DNA of 40,146 bases, taken from the NCBI GenBank assembly GCA_013368795.1, contig JABFXX010000378.1:1-40146 (forward strand), written 5' to 3'. The stretch is from Kofleriaceae bacterium. Its GTDB lineage: Bacteria; Myxococcota_A; Polyangia; Haliangiales; Haliangiaceae. Position 1 is the first letter of the stretch. Each line of letters begins with the position of its first letter. Shown piece by piece: positions 1 to 8,736 of the stretch. The translations under genes and the position numbers were made by a program. A model generated the notes under the pieces. That model searched no databases and had not been told where the DNA came from. It saw only the letters and a list, made by a program, of their open reading frames with translations.

Positions 1-78
1 GCGGACGTTGAATGGGCAACTCGCGGCCGCTGCGTCGATCTCCGGCGCACGCAGGTCGCCTTTGCCGGAGGCCTGTCC

Positions 79-1617
79 ATGCGTCTGCCGCGTTCTCTTG
101 CGTACGTTTCACTCGTTGCCAGCGTCGGATGTATGGGCGCGGCCAGTAAGTCGGCGATGGCACCAACGTCCATCGCGATGCCGAGCGGTTCCGCGGTGTA
201 CGCCGAGCCACAGGGCGGTGAGGACTACACCGACTACGGCAAGAACCCGTGGGTGTCTGCGGAAGAGGATCGGTTCTCGACGTTTGCGGCCGACGTCGAT
301 ACGGCGTCGTACACGATCGCGCGGCGCAAGCTGATGGAGGGAACGCTGCCGCCGACGGCGTCGGTGCGCGTCGAGGAGTGGATCAACTACTTCCGGTATG
401 GCTTTCCTGCGGCGGAGGCCGGGACGCCGTTCTCGACGGTGATGGACGCCGCGCCGCATCCGTTCGTCGCCGATCGCTACGTCGTGCGCGTCGGCGTCGC
501 GACGAAGGCCAAGACGGTCGGCGAGCGCAAGCCGAGCGCGCTCGTGTTCCTCGTCGACGTGTCGGGCTCGATGGATCAGCCCGACAAGCTCGGGCTCGCG
601 AAGCAGGCACTGCACGTGCTGACGAACAGCCTCGTCGCGAAGGATGCGGTGTCGATCGTGACGTACGCCGGCGATAGCCGCGTCGTGCTGCCGATGACGA
701 GCATCGACCACAAGGATCGCATCCACCAGGCGATCGATTCGCTGCGCTCGGGCGGCGGCACCGCGATGGCATCGGGAATCGATCTCGCCTACGAGCAGGC
801 GGCGCAGTGGGTGCGGCCCGGCGGCATCTCGCGTGTGATCGTGCTGTCGGACGGCGACGCGAACATCGGCGCGCACACGTGGGAGGAGATGCTGAAGCTC
901 ATCGAGGGTCGCGCGAAGCAGGGCGTCGCGCTGTCGACGATCGGGTTCGGCAGGGGCAACTACAAGGACACGACGATGGAGCAGCTTGCCGACAAGGGGA
1001 ACGGCAACAACTACTACATCGACTCGCTCGACGCGGCGAAGCGCATCTTCTCCGAGCAGCTGACGGCGACGCTCGAGGTGGCGGCGAAGGACGTGAAGCT
1101 GCAGGTCGAGTTCGATCCGGCGCAGGTGTCGAAGTACCGCCTCGTCGGCTACGAGAACCGCGACGTCAAGGACGAGGACTTCCGCAAGGACGCGGTGACC
1201 GGCGGCCAGGTCGGCTGGGGACACCAGGTGACCGCGATGTACGAGGTCGAGCTGAAGGACGGTGCGAAGGGCAAGCTGGCACCGCTCGGCGTGGTGCACA
1301 TCCGCCACAAGCTGCCGGAGAAGGACGCGGCGACAGAGTCGGCGTTCACGATGGCGGCGCCTCCGGCGGCATCGTTCGAGGCGGCCTCGCCGGACTTCCG
1401 GTTCGCGTTCGCGGTCGCGGCATTTGCCGATGTCATGCGCGGCGGCGCGACGTGGTCGCTCGACGACATCCGGGCGCTCGCGTCGGCGACGGCGGGCGAC
1501 ATCAAGGATCGCCAGGAGCTGGTGTCGCTGATCGACAAGGCGCGCACGCTGCGCGGCACGCAGAAGACGATCGCGACCGACGCGGCCGCGACGACGACCT
1601 CGACGATCGCGCAGTAG
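79..1617 (+). CDS. YfbK-type von Willebrand factor A lipoprotein, copy 1
   Basis: 512-residue predicted lipoprotein. The start ATG follows GGAGG at 67-71 with a 7-nt spacer. A short hydrophobic signal ends in SVGC, so Cys18 is the likely lipidated residue. After a linker come the VWF N-terminal region (about 50-150, with DYGKNPW and the STFAADVDTASYT block), a VWA domain (about 153-330) with an intact metal-ion-dependent adhesion site D160-x-S162-x-S164, and a C-terminal region like DUF3520 of the YfbK family. Such proteins are envelope-anchored and probably bind a protein ligand through the MIDAS metal; the ligand is unknown. The next gene is a paralogue with the same domain order, so this is a tandem duplication. 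The family call is firm, the biological role is not known. Confidence 0.9.
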   Translation: MRLPRSLAYVSLVASVGCMGAASKSAMAPTSIAMPSGSAVYAEPQGGEDYTDYGKNPWVSAEEDRFSTFAADVDTASYTIARRKLMEGTLPPTASVRVEEWINYFRYGFPAAEAGTPFSTVMDAAPHPFVADRYVVRVGVATKAKTVGERKPSALVFLVDVSGSMDQPDKLGLAKQALHVLTNSLVAKDAVSIVTYAGDSRVVLPMTSIDHKDRIHQAIDSLRSGGGTAMASGIDLAYEQAAQWVRPGGISRVIVLSDGDANIGAHTWEEMLKLIEGRAKQGVALSTIGFGRGNYKDTTMEQLADKGNGNNYYIDSLDAAKRIFSEQLTATLEVAAKDVKLQVEFDPAQVSKYRLVGYENRDVKDEDFRKDAVTGGQVGWGHQVTAMYEVELKDGAKGKLAPLGVVHIRHKLPEKDAATESAFTMAAPPAASFEAASPDFRFAFAVAAFADVMRGGATWSLDDIRALASATAGDIKDRQELVSLIDKARTLRGTQKTIATDAAATTTSTIAQ

Positions 1618-1722
1618 ACACCAGCGCCTGCCGCACCTTGGGTGCTTCTTTGTCGTCGGTCGCGGACAAGATTTCACGAGATCGTGCAGACCCGTGCGAC
1701 GGCGCGTGCGTCGGGAAGGGCC

Positions 1723-3354
1723 ATGCGCAAGACCCTGGCCGCCGTCCTTCTCGGTACGACCCTCCTCACCTCCGGATGTTCCAAGAGCAGCCAGGACCGC
1801 GCGACGCGCGAAGCCATCGGCAATGCCGAACAATCCGCGCCGACCGAGGTGCTGGCCGACCTCCGCGCACAGGGCTCCGCGGCCGCGGCCATGCCTTCGC
1901 CCGTCACCACGCCGACGGCGAAGAACGAGGCAGTCGACGTCAAGGCCATTGCCGCGGGTGCGCCGATGCAGCGCCTCGCCGATGGCACGGGTGGCGAGGC
2001 CTACCACGACTGGGGCAAGAACCCCTGGATCGACGCCTCGAAGGATCGGCTGTCGACGTTTGCCGCCGACGTGGACACCGCGTCCTACACGATCGCCCGG
2101 CGCAAGCTGCAAGACGGCTCGCTCCCGCCCGCGGCATCGGTGCGCGTCGAGGAGTTCGTCAACTACTTCAAGTATGGCTTCGCGCAGCCCGCCGCGAACA
2201 CGCCGTTCTCCGTCGTGATGGAGGCCGCGCCGTCGCCGCTGCAGGCCGGCCGCCACATCGTGCGCGTCGGCGTCGCGACCAAGGCCAAGTCGACGATGGA
2301 GCGCAAGCCGGCGCACCTCGTGTTCCTCGTCGACGTGTCGGGCTCGATGAGCAGCCCCGACAAGCTCGGCCTCGCCAAGCAGGCGCTCGCGATCCTGACG
2401 CGCAACCTGACCGAGGCCGACACGGTCTCGCTCGTCACGTACGCGGGCTCGACGCGCGTCGTGCTCCAGCCGACCAACGATCGCGACAAGATCCTCGCCG
2501 CGCTCGACGACCTCCAGTCCGCGGGCTCGACCGGCATGGCCTCGGGCATCGACCTCGCCTACCAGCAGGCGATGGCGAACATGAAGCCCGGCCAGATCTC
2601 GCGCGTCGTCGTGCTCTCCGACGGTGACGCGAACGTCGGCCCGCACACGCACGACGAGATCCTCAAGATCATCTCGAGCCGCGCGAAGGAAGGCGTCACG
2701 CTGTCGACGATCGGCTTCGGCATGGGCAACTACAAGGACGAGCTGATGGAGCAGCTCGCCGACAAGGGCAACGGCAACAACTTCTACATCGACTCGATCG
2801 ACGCGGCGAAGAAGGTGTTCCAGCAGGACCTCACCGCGAACATGGAGGTCGTCGCGAAGGACGTGAAGCTGCAGGTCGAATTCGATCCCGCCATGGTCGC
2901 GCGCTACCGCCTCGTCGGTTACGAGAACCGCGACGTCAAGGACGAGGACTTCCGCAACGACAAGGTCGACGCAGGCGAGATCGGCGCGGGCCATCAGGTC
3001 ACCGCGCTCTACGAGGTCGAGCTGACCGCGAAGGGCAAGCAAGCGAAGGCGCCGCTCGGCGGCATTCGCATCCGTCACAAGGCGCCCGAGGGTGCGACCG
3101 CGACGGAAGCGGCGTTCCCGATGGTCGGCGGCCCTGTCGTATCGTTCGCGAGCTCGTCGGCGGACTTCCGGTTCGCGTTCGCGGTCGCGGCGTTCGCCGA
3201 CGTGCTGCGCGGCGGTCAGGATGCGGAGCACTGGTCGCTCGCGTCGATCCGCGACCTGGCAAAGGCCGCCGCAGGCGACAGCGCCGAGCGCCAGGAGCTC
3301 GTGAAGCTGATCGACCGCGCGATCGAGATCAAGAACCGCACGGCATCGCGCTAG
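1723..3354 (+). CDS. YfbK-type von Willebrand factor A lipoprotein, copy 2
   Basis: 543-residue paralogue of the preceding gene, 105 nt downstream. I chose ATG 1723 rather than the upstream GTG 1642 because it begins a textbook lipoprotein signal (MRKTLAAVLLGTTLLTSGC, Cys19) and follows a purine-rich GGGAAGGG. The linker after the Cys is longer and Ala/Pro-rich. The YGKNPW-like block, the STFAADVDTASYT block, the VWA MIDAS D204-x-S206-x-S208 and the DUF3520-like C-terminus are all kept. Large stretches, such as LVGYENRDVKDEDFR, are identical between the copies, while the N-terminal linkers differ completely. Both copies look functional. Whether they are co-transcribed is unclear. Confidence 0.9.
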   Translation: MRKTLAAVLLGTTLLTSGCSKSSQDRATREAIGNAEQSAPTEVLADLRAQGSAAAAMPSPVTTPTAKNEAVDVKAIAAGAPMQRLADGTGGEAYHDWGKNPWIDASKDRLSTFAADVDTASYTIARRKLQDGSLPPAASVRVEEFVNYFKYGFAQPAANTPFSVVMEAAPSPLQAGRHIVRVGVATKAKSTMERKPAHLVFLVDVSGSMSSPDKLGLAKQALAILTRNLTEADTVSLVTYAGSTRVVLQPTNDRDKILAALDDLQSAGSTGMASGIDLAYQQAMANMKPGQISRVVVLSDGDANVGPHTHDEILKIISSRAKEGVTLSTIGFGMGNYKDELMEQLADKGNGNNFYIDSIDAAKKVFQQDLTANMEVVAKDVKLQVEFDPAMVARYRLVGYENRDVKDEDFRNDKVDAGEIGAGHQVTALYEVELTAKGKQAKAPLGGIRIRHKAPEGATATEAAFPMVGGPVVSFASSSADFRFAFAVAAFADVLRGGQDAEHWSLASIRDLAKAAAGDSAERQELVKLIDRAIEIKNRTASR

Positions 3355-3389
3355 GTACGAAATCACTACAACTCCGTCGCTGGCGCGCG

Positions 3390-3395
3390 TAACGT
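3390..3395 (+). promoter_or_regulatory. -10-like box TAACGT, 7 nt before GTG 3403
   Basis: Exact TANNNT match directly upstream of the start of the unknown lipoprotein. The spacing implies transcription starts at or next to the GTG. No convincing -35 element was seen. Confidence 0.5.
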
Positions 3396-3402
3396 CTGCC
3401 TC

Positions 3403-4725
3403 GTGCGCATCACGGTACTCGCGCTCCTGCTCGGTCTCGCCGGCTGTGATGACCGCGACGGAGAGTCCAACACGCAACCCGATGCAGGCGGCGTCCAGGT
3501 ATCGGGCTGCGACGATCCTGCGGTCTGGACCTCACCGGTCGCCCACGTCGCCGAGGGGACCGTCGATGTCGGCGCCCACGATGACGTGCTAGGCACGGCG
3601 CAGTTTCCGCTGCGGACCGCATTCCTCGGGTTGAACCCGAAGGGAGACCCGTTCGAGTACGAGTACGGCCGCGTGTGCTGGCGGGTCACCGAGGCGAGCC
3701 CGGGTTCGGGCTGGACCGCAGGACAGACGTTCTCCAGCACGACGACCCCGGCGATGAACGTGATCGGGTTCGCGCGCCCCGTGACCGTCGAAGGCCGCGT
3801 GCTCGCAACCGACAACACGCTCGTCGTCGCGATCGAGCCGACCAAGATCGAGCTTCACGCGCCGGTGATCGTCGAGCCCGCTGCGTCGGCGGTGATCGCG
3901 GTCATGTCTGCGGATGCCTGGGCCGAGCGAGATGCCGTCCACCTGTGGGGACAGCGCATCCCGACCGACGAGGTGCTCGACGCAGCATCGATTCGCACGC
4001 GGTGCGGGAACTCCGCCGACCCGGTCACGTTGCATCGCGTCGGCGGCACCATGATCCGTCGAACCTGGTCACGCCGAAGCGGCTCGATCGAGTACACGGA
4101 CCTCGTGATCGGTCCCGGCACGACGGGGCGTCTCACCACGTTGGGCAATGCTGCGCTCGTCGACAACGAGCTCGTCATCTTTGGCTATGCCGGCCAAGAC
4201 CGGATCGTGAGCCAGCGGATCGCGCTCGACGCGACGCCGCTCGAGATGGTCGAAGACGGCTACGACGTGACGCTGCATCTGCCCGGCGAGCTCGTGAGCG
4301 TCAGACTGTTCGCCGGCACGTCGGCCACGCTGCCCGTCGGTGACGGCGCGCTCGTGTCGGCCTCCCGGTTGCCTCCGTTCTTCTTCGACGGAACGAGCTT
4401 TCATCGGATCTCGAGGTCGAACACGTCGCTCGCATTCGAGCAGCAGGTGTACACGCCTGGCGCGGAAGACCTCGCACGTCTCGGCAAGCCGGTCGCGGAG
4501 ATGGACAGCGTGTTCATCGGCGAGGGCGGGTTCCTCGCGACCAACTTCTGGCAGCCCTGGGAAGCAGTCACCCCGGGCCCCGGTGCCGCGACCTTTGCCG
4601 AGATCTTCGGTGACGGTCACCTCGGGCCGCTCTCCTCGGACAACGCTGCGTACGTCGTGGTGCACGACAACGGCAGCGCCGAGCTATACGCTGCGCCGTA
4701 CAGCGGATACTGCGACCCGATCTGA
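3403..4725 (+). CDS. Unknown lipoprotein
   Basis: 440-residue protein of unrecognised family. GTG 3403 begins a short lipoprotein signal (lipobox LAGC, Cys15) followed by CDDRDGES. The Asp after the Cys would favour inner-membrane retention under enterobacterial Lol rules, which may not hold here. The rest is beta-rich, with no membrane segment or catalytic motif I can name. TAACGT lies 7 nt before the start and no Shine-Dalgarno is seen, so the message is probably leaderless. The gene ends just before the remnant of a PAP2 phosphatase, so its downstream flank has been rearranged. Confidence 0.75.
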   Translation: MRITVLALLLGLAGCDDRDGESNTQPDAGGVQVSGCDDPAVWTSPVAHVAEGTVDVGAHDDVLGTAQFPLRTAFLGLNPKGDPFEYEYGRVCWRVTEASPGSGWTAGQTFSSTTTPAMNVIGFARPVTVEGRVLATDNTLVVAIEPTKIELHAPVIVEPAASAVIAVMSADAWAERDAVHLWGQRIPTDEVLDAASIRTRCGNSADPVTLHRVGGTMIRRTWSRRSGSIEYTDLVIGPGTTGRLTTLGNAALVDNELVIFGYAGQDRIVSQRIALDATPLEMVEDGYDVTLHLPGELVSVRLFAGTSATLPVGDGALVSASRLPPFFFDGTSFHRISRSNTSLAFEQQVYTPGAEDLARLGKPVAEMDSVFIGEGGFLATNFWQPWEAVTPGPGAATFAEIFGDGHLGPLSSDNAAYVVVHDNGSAELYAAPYSGYCDPI

Positions 4726-4735
4726 CCTCGTGTAG

Positions 4736-4924
4736 ATCGTCGGCCTCACGTTCGCCTCCGCGAGCGGTGATCTGCGGATCGCAGCAGACCGCCATTACCT
4801 CACCGACGTGATTGGCGGACCTGTCCTGGGCACCGCCGCGCGGCTCACGGTCCCCTTACTCATGCGGCGGAATGTTCCGTTGCTGCCGACAGACCGCGGC
4901 ATGGCCGTCGCCGGCGTTTGGTGA
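4736..4924 (+). pseudogene. C-terminal remnant of a PAP2-family phosphatase
   Basis: Lying between two intact genes, this open stretch of 62 codons plus a TGA stop reads FASASGDLRIAADRHYLTDV, then IGGPVLGTAARLTVPLL and a short tail. The arrangement of Arg, AADRHY, TDVIGG and a Gly-rich helix is that of the last catalytic motif of membrane PAP2 (type 2 phosphatidic acid phosphatase) proteins, where the His and Asp belong to the active site. There is no start codon and no upstream PAP2 sequence: a TAG at 4733-4735 is in frame and the preceding DNA codes for the unrelated lipoprotein. About the first two thirds of the gene is therefore missing. The identification rests on pattern recognition of this one motif. 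Confidence 0.6.
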
Positions 4925-4927
4925 TGC

Positions 4928-4933
4928 TACGGT
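4928..4933 (+). promoter_or_regulatory. -10-like box TACGGT, 7 nt before GTG 4941
   Basis: Exact TANNNT match in the short gap between the PAP2 remnant and the heparinase-like gene. No Shine-Dalgarno is seen. It supports GTG 4941 as the start. Confidence 0.5.
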
Positions 4934-4940
4934 TCTCGAC

Positions 4941-7193
4941 GTGCGGACCGCGCTGATCTTCGTGTTGCTGTTGTCGACGGTGGCTTCGGCGGCACCTGCG
5001 GAGCCGAGCGGACCGCATCCCCGGATGCTGCTCGACAACGACCTTCGTGCGACGTGGAAGACGTACGCGAAGCTCCCGGTCGGTCCCATCGTCGGCGCGA
5101 TCAACCTGTGCAACGACGCGCGCACGACCAAGGAGCACTACCGCGCGCTCTACCAGGGCGCCGAGTGGGCGCGCGTGCTGCAGGCGTGTCTCGTCGCGTG
5201 GGCGGCGACCGACAGCAAGGATCACGCGGCGACCGCGATCCAGTACTTCACCGCGCTGCTCGACGATCTCGACTCGCTCGGCGACCACCGCGGTGGTGAC
5301 GAGTCGGCGCGCCGCGATCACGGCTACGCGATCCGCAACATCGGCCCGTACACCGCGCTCGCGTACGACTGGCTCAACGACAAGATGTCGCCCGAGCTCA
5401 AGGCGCGTGCACGGCAGCGCTGGAAGGCGTGGCTCGACTGGTACGCCGACAAGGGCTATCGCGCGCGCAACCCGGGCTCGAACTACCACGCCGGCTACCT
5501 GTTCGCGGCGACGACGATCGCGATCGCACAGGCCGGCGAGGCGGGCGCCGACGGCACCGCGCTCTGGAACCTCGTCGCCGACGAGCTGTGGGGCAAGGAC
5601 ATGCGCGCCGCGCTCACGACCGATGGCGTCCTCGCCGGCGGCAACTGGCCCGAGGGCTGGCAGTACGGCCCTCTCTCGGTCGCCGAGTACGCACTCGGTG
5701 CGCGTCTGATCAAGCGCGCGGGTGTCGAGGTGCCGGGCATCACGCAATGGCTCTCGTCGCTGATGCGGCACCACGTCTACTCGCTGTCGCCGAGCGATAC
5801 CGTCTACCCGACGGGCGACACCGAGGCCGAGACGGCGAATCTCCAGCCCCACGTCCTCACCCTCAGCGCGATCGCGATCGGTGACTCGACTCCCGAGGAC
5901 AGGAAGTGGGCGCGCGGTGAGCTCGGCCGCCTCAAGCTCGTCGACCGCGACTTCTTCCTCTACACCTCGCTCGCGGCACCCGGCGAGAAGCCCGAGCCGC
6001 CGCCGCGCGCCGCGTGGCCGACGTGGTACGTGTCCGCGAACACCGGCACGCTCTACGCCCGCACGCGCTGGGACGAGGACGCGATCTGGTTCGTCAGCGA
6101 GTGTCACGCGACGATCGAGACCGATCACCGCCACCCGAGCGCGGGCACGTTCGCCCTCTCGCGCGGCAAGGACGACGTGATCGTCGACCCGTCGCCGTAC
6201 GGCTCGCAATCCACGCTCACGAGCAACGCGCCCACCGTCGCGTCCGCGCAGCTACCCGCCGACTACATCCCGAGCCAGGGCGGGTGGAGCGAGAAGACCG
6301 GCTACGACTTCATCACGCAGCGCGCGAGCGGAGTCGTCGCCGTCCGCTGCGACTACTCCGATCAGTACAAGTTCCAGGAGCGTCGCAGCGACATCCCCGA
6401 AGCGATCCGCGACATGGTCCTCGTCCCCACGAGCGACGGCAAGGACGCGGTCCTCGTCGTGATCGATCGCGCCAACACCGGCGATGCCGATCGCGGCATG
6501 AACCTGCGCTTCCGCACGCCCGGCCACTTCGCCCTCGAGGGCACGACCGCAACGTCGACGGTCGGCAGCTCCAAGCTCGTCGTCACCTCGGCCACCCCGA
6601 CCAAACCCGCCATCGGCGTGCCCTCCGGCAAGGACTGCTACAAGGCGGGCATCGCGAAGGGCCGCTGCGATGCCGCGCGCTTCCCGGTCACCGACTATCG
6701 CGTCGAGATTCCCGGACCCAAGCCGACCGCGGTGCACGTCATCTCCGCGACCGGTGCCAAGTCCCCCGCATCCTCCGGCAAGCTCCTCACCGGAGACGGC
6801 TGGGCGGGCGTGCAAGTCGCCGGAGTTCGCGACGCGACGATCGTGTGGCGCACGGCCGGCGGCCCGCTCACGTCGTACATCGCCCCGCCGGGCACGCACG
6901 TGATCCTCGACGGCGCCGACGGCGACATCACCGCGACCAAGGAAGGCGACGCCTGCAAGGTCAAGCTCGCGGGCAAAGGCCTCCACGCGGTCGTCGCGAA
7001 GCTCGACGAGCAGTGCAAGGTGACCGCCGATCCCGAAGCCGCGGCCGCATCGGCAATCGATACCAAGCCGCGCCGTGCCCCCGCGCGCTCGCCGCGCTCC
7101 GGCTGCTGCGGTGCCGAGGCCGCGCCGGGCCAGGCGTTCGCGATGACCGGCGTCGTGCTCGCGATCCTCGGGCTGCGCCGACGCCGTCGTTAG
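4941..7193 (+). CDS. Heparinase II/III-like secreted protein with MYXO-CTERM-type tail
   Basis: 750 residues. GTG 4941 was chosen because it starts a clean signal peptide (RTALIFVLLLSTVASA, then APAE); longer reading frames only add non-signal sequence. The N-terminal half is an alpha-helical toroid-like region (PHPRMLL, GSNYHAGYLF, GGNWPEGWQYG). The middle holds a DHRHPSAGTFALSRG block followed by DPSPYGSQS, matching the heparinase II/III C-terminal pattern of His, Asp/Ser, Gly-x-Phe and Asp-x-x-x-Tyr. These enzymes cleave uronate-containing polysaccharides by beta-elimination; the substrate here is unknown. The C-terminus reads SGCCG, then a hydrophobic helix ending LGLRRRRR, as in MYXO-CTERM proteins that are processed by myxosortase for surface anchoring. 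The gene converges on a small minus-strand gene and shares the bases TTAG with it. Confidence 0.8.
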   Translation: MRTALIFVLLLSTVASAAPAEPSGPHPRMLLDNDLRATWKTYAKLPVGPIVGAINLCNDARTTKEHYRALYQGAEWARVLQACLVAWAATDSKDHAATAIQYFTALLDDLDSLGDHRGGDESARRDHGYAIRNIGPYTALAYDWLNDKMSPELKARARQRWKAWLDWYADKGYRARNPGSNYHAGYLFAATTIAIAQAGEAGADGTALWNLVADELWGKDMRAALTTDGVLAGGNWPEGWQYGPLSVAEYALGARLIKRAGVEVPGITQWLSSLMRHHVYSLSPSDTVYPTGDTEAETANLQPHVLTLSAIAIGDSTPEDRKWARGELGRLKLVDRDFFLYTSLAAPGEKPEPPPRAAWPTWYVSANTGTLYARTRWDEDAIWFVSECHATIETDHRHPSAGTFALSRGKDDVIVDPSPYGSQSTLTSNAPTVASAQLPADYIPSQGGWSEKTGYDFITQRASGVVAVRCDYSDQYKFQERRSDIPEAIRDMVLVPTSDGKDAVLVVIDRANTGDADRGMNLRFRTPGHFALEGTTATSTVGSSKLVVTSATPTKPAIGVPSGKDCYKAGIAKGRCDAARFPVTDYRVEIPGPKPTAVHVISATGAKSPASSGKLLTGDGWAGVQVAGVRDATIVWRTAGGPLTSYIAPPGTHVILDGADGDITATKEGDACKVKLAGKGLHAVVAKLDEQCKVTADPEAAAASAIDTKPRRAPARSPRSGCCGAEAAPGQAFAMTGVVLAILGLRRRRR

Positions 7194-7423
7194 GAGACGA
7201 AGGGCTCGAGCTCGTCGGCGGTGAGGTCGCTGACCCACTCGGTGGCGCCGACATCGTTGACGAGCTCGACGACGAATCGATCGGGCGCGAGGACATCGAC
7301 GATCGTCGCGACATCGCCCGGGCGAGGCGGTCGGACGTTCGTGGCCCAATCGTCATAGTCGTCATCGCCTGCGCGCAGAAGTCGGCTAACTCGGACGACA
7401 GCGAACAGCTCGAACGTGTGCAC
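7190..7423 (-). CDS. Small DUF4926-like protein
   Basis: 77 residues from a GTG start. The sequence runs FELFAVVRVSRLL, then RPPRPGDVATIVDV, then FVVELVNDVGATEWVSDLT and DELEPF. This is the layout of the DUF4926 family: a small SH3-like beta barrel with a PGDxGTVV turn, an EFVD-type strand and a terminal E/DL motif. Members are often found as small partner or immunity-like proteins beside toxins, but no toxin is adjacent here. The stop overlaps that of the convergent heparinase-like gene by 4 nt (TTAG gives TAG on one strand and TAA on the other). The divergent neighbour at 7505 is 81 nt away. Confidence 0.65.
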   Translation of the reverse strand: MHTFELFAVVRVSRLLRAGDDDYDDWATNVRPPRPGDVATIVDVLAPDRFVVELVNDVGATEWVSDLTADELEPFVS

Positions 7424-7492
7424 CAGGGCCGAGTGTTACAGGTCCTCGCCGAGCAGCGCACGAACATTCGGCCGGGAGCCCACAAAGCGCCG

Positions 7493-7498
7493 TATCCT
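7493..7498 (+). promoter_or_regulatory. -10-like box TATCCT, 6 nt before GTG 7505
   Basis: Exact TANNNT match. It favours GTG 7505 over the GTG at 7508 if the transcript is leaderless. Confidence 0.45.
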
Positions 7499-7504
7499 TG
7501 CCGC

Positions 7505-7921
7505 GTGGTGAGCGCTGACGAGCTCGTTCGGTTCGTTGTCCCGGCGGTAATCGACGCCGACTCGCAGAAGCCGGTGGGCCTCATCAACTTCGCCCACGAG
7601 CTCGCCGACGCCGACGCAACATCCGAGGACACGAGGAGGGAGCTCGACGCTCTGCTCGCGTGGTTCGACAAGGCATTGCCCGTCCCGGACCGGTTCAACA
7701 GGACAAAGTCGAAAGGTTGGTATCGCCGCCAGACGCGCGGCATCTCATGGCTACGAGCGAACGCGACGGAGCACATCGCAGCGATGCGGCAGCTCGTCGA
7801 TGTCGTCACGCGATGCGGGCACGAGGTGACCGAGATCCGTGCTCATCGGGTCGGCTATGTGACGTACGAGGACGAGGCGCAGGTGGTCGCCGAGCCGTTC
7901 CGCGACACTCCGACGAAGTAG
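7505..7921 (+). CDS. Conserved hypothetical protein, 138 aa
   Basis: Soluble 138-residue protein with no signal or membrane segment. It has a helical N-terminal half (LINFAHELADADA, RELDALLAWFDKALPVPDRF), a basic patch (NRTKSKGWYRRQTRGISWL), and an alpha/beta C-terminal half ending RVGYVTYEDEAQVVAEPF. I recall this pattern from uncharacterised proteins in many bacterial phyla but know no function. The reading frame stays open far upstream only as a shadow of the preceding gene, so GTG 7505, just after the -10-like box, is the best start. It converges on the methyltransferase gene with a 3-nt gap. Confidence 0.7.
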   Translation: MVSADELVRFVVPAVIDADSQKPVGLINFAHELADADATSEDTRRELDALLAWFDKALPVPDRFNRTKSKGWYRRQTRGISWLRANATEHIAAMRQLVDVVTRCGHEVTEIRAHRVGYVTYEDEAQVVAEPFRDTPTK

Positions 7922-7924
7922 CTG

Positions 7925-8728
7925 CTAGCGCGGCATTCCGAGCAGGTAGATGCCCTTCTTCTTGCCCTGCTCGGTCTTCGCGTAACCCTTCTCCCAGACG
8001 TAGTCGGCCGACTCGAGGCCGGCGAGCAGCTCGTCCATGTCCTTCAGCGTGTAGATACGCGGCAACGAGGCCTGGCCATCCCACGCGTAGAACATCGGCA
8101 CGAGCGGGATCAGAAACGTGAACGCGAGCTGGCGCCCCGTCAGCGGCCGCACGCCGAACGTCAGAAGCAGCGCCATCACGAACAGGATCGCGAGCCCGAG
8201 CGGCAGGAACAGCAGCCACAGGGCGAACGGAACCTCGTTGTCTTGCAGCTCGTAGATCAAGATCGGCTGCCGCTCGCGGTGCGCCGACTCGAGAATCGCG
8301 CGCGCCTGCGGCGGCCGCATGTGATGGAAGCAGTTGACCATCGTCTTCAGCCCCGACGGCGCCGACGCGAGGTTGGTCGCATCGACCGACTCGCGCGCGT
8401 ACGTCAGGTACGGCCTGGCGGGGTCGTTGAACCGCGCGATCGCTTCGGGGTTCGGGAACTTGTCGGTCATCACGAGCTCGACGTTCGCCGTCTCGGGATT
8501 TACGCGGACCTGCTCGATCAGGTCGGGCATCGAGCCACCGCTGCCCGATCCGAGGTCGACGACGCGGCCGAGCTTGCCGGCCTTCAGCGCCCGCGACACC
8601 AGCGCCCCGAGCACGGGGATGATGCCGAGCTTGCGCGCGAACACGACGATCAGGTTCGTCATGCTGGCGCGCAGCCCCGACGGGAACCAGGACGCGTCCT
8701 CGATCTCGGGTACGTGCACGCGCTTCAT
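7925..8728 (-). CDS. Class I SAM-dependent methyltransferase with membrane segments
   Basis: 267 residues. VVDLGSGSGG (56-65) is the SAM-binding motif I of a Rossmann-fold methyltransferase, followed by an acidic loop (ELVMTDKFPNPEA) and MVNCFHHMRPPQARAILES, which matches the region after motif III. Unusually, a strongly hydrophobic block at about 160-210 (VPFALWLLFLPLGLAILFV and LAFTFLIPLVPMFYAW) could form two membrane segments between the catalytic core and the C-terminal YVWEKGY/KKGIYLLGMPR strand. A membrane-bound lipid or quinone-like acceptor is a plausible guess, not shown by the sequence. TACGGT lies 8 nt upstream of the ATG. Confidence 0.75.
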   Translation of the reverse strand: MKRVHVPEIEDASWFPSGLRASMTNLIVVFARKLGIIPVLGALVSRALKAGKLGRVVDLGSGSGGSMPDLIEQVRVNPETANVELVMTDKFPNPEAIARFNDPARPYLTYARESVDATNLASAPSGLKTMVNCFHHMRPPQARAILESAHRERQPILIYELQDNEVPFALWLLFLPLGLAILFVMALLLTFGVRPLTGRQLAFTFLIPLVPMFYAWDGQASLPRIYTLKDMDELLAGLESADYVWEKGYAKTEQGKKKGIYLLGMPR

Positions 8729-8736
8729 ACGAAATC

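Noticed and set aside
109..3477. 1122-codon open frame on the minus strand opposite the two VWA genes
   Set aside because: The translation is Arg/Val/Asp/His-rich repetitive sequence typical of an antisense frame in GC-rich DNA; both plus-strand genes have clear domains and starts.
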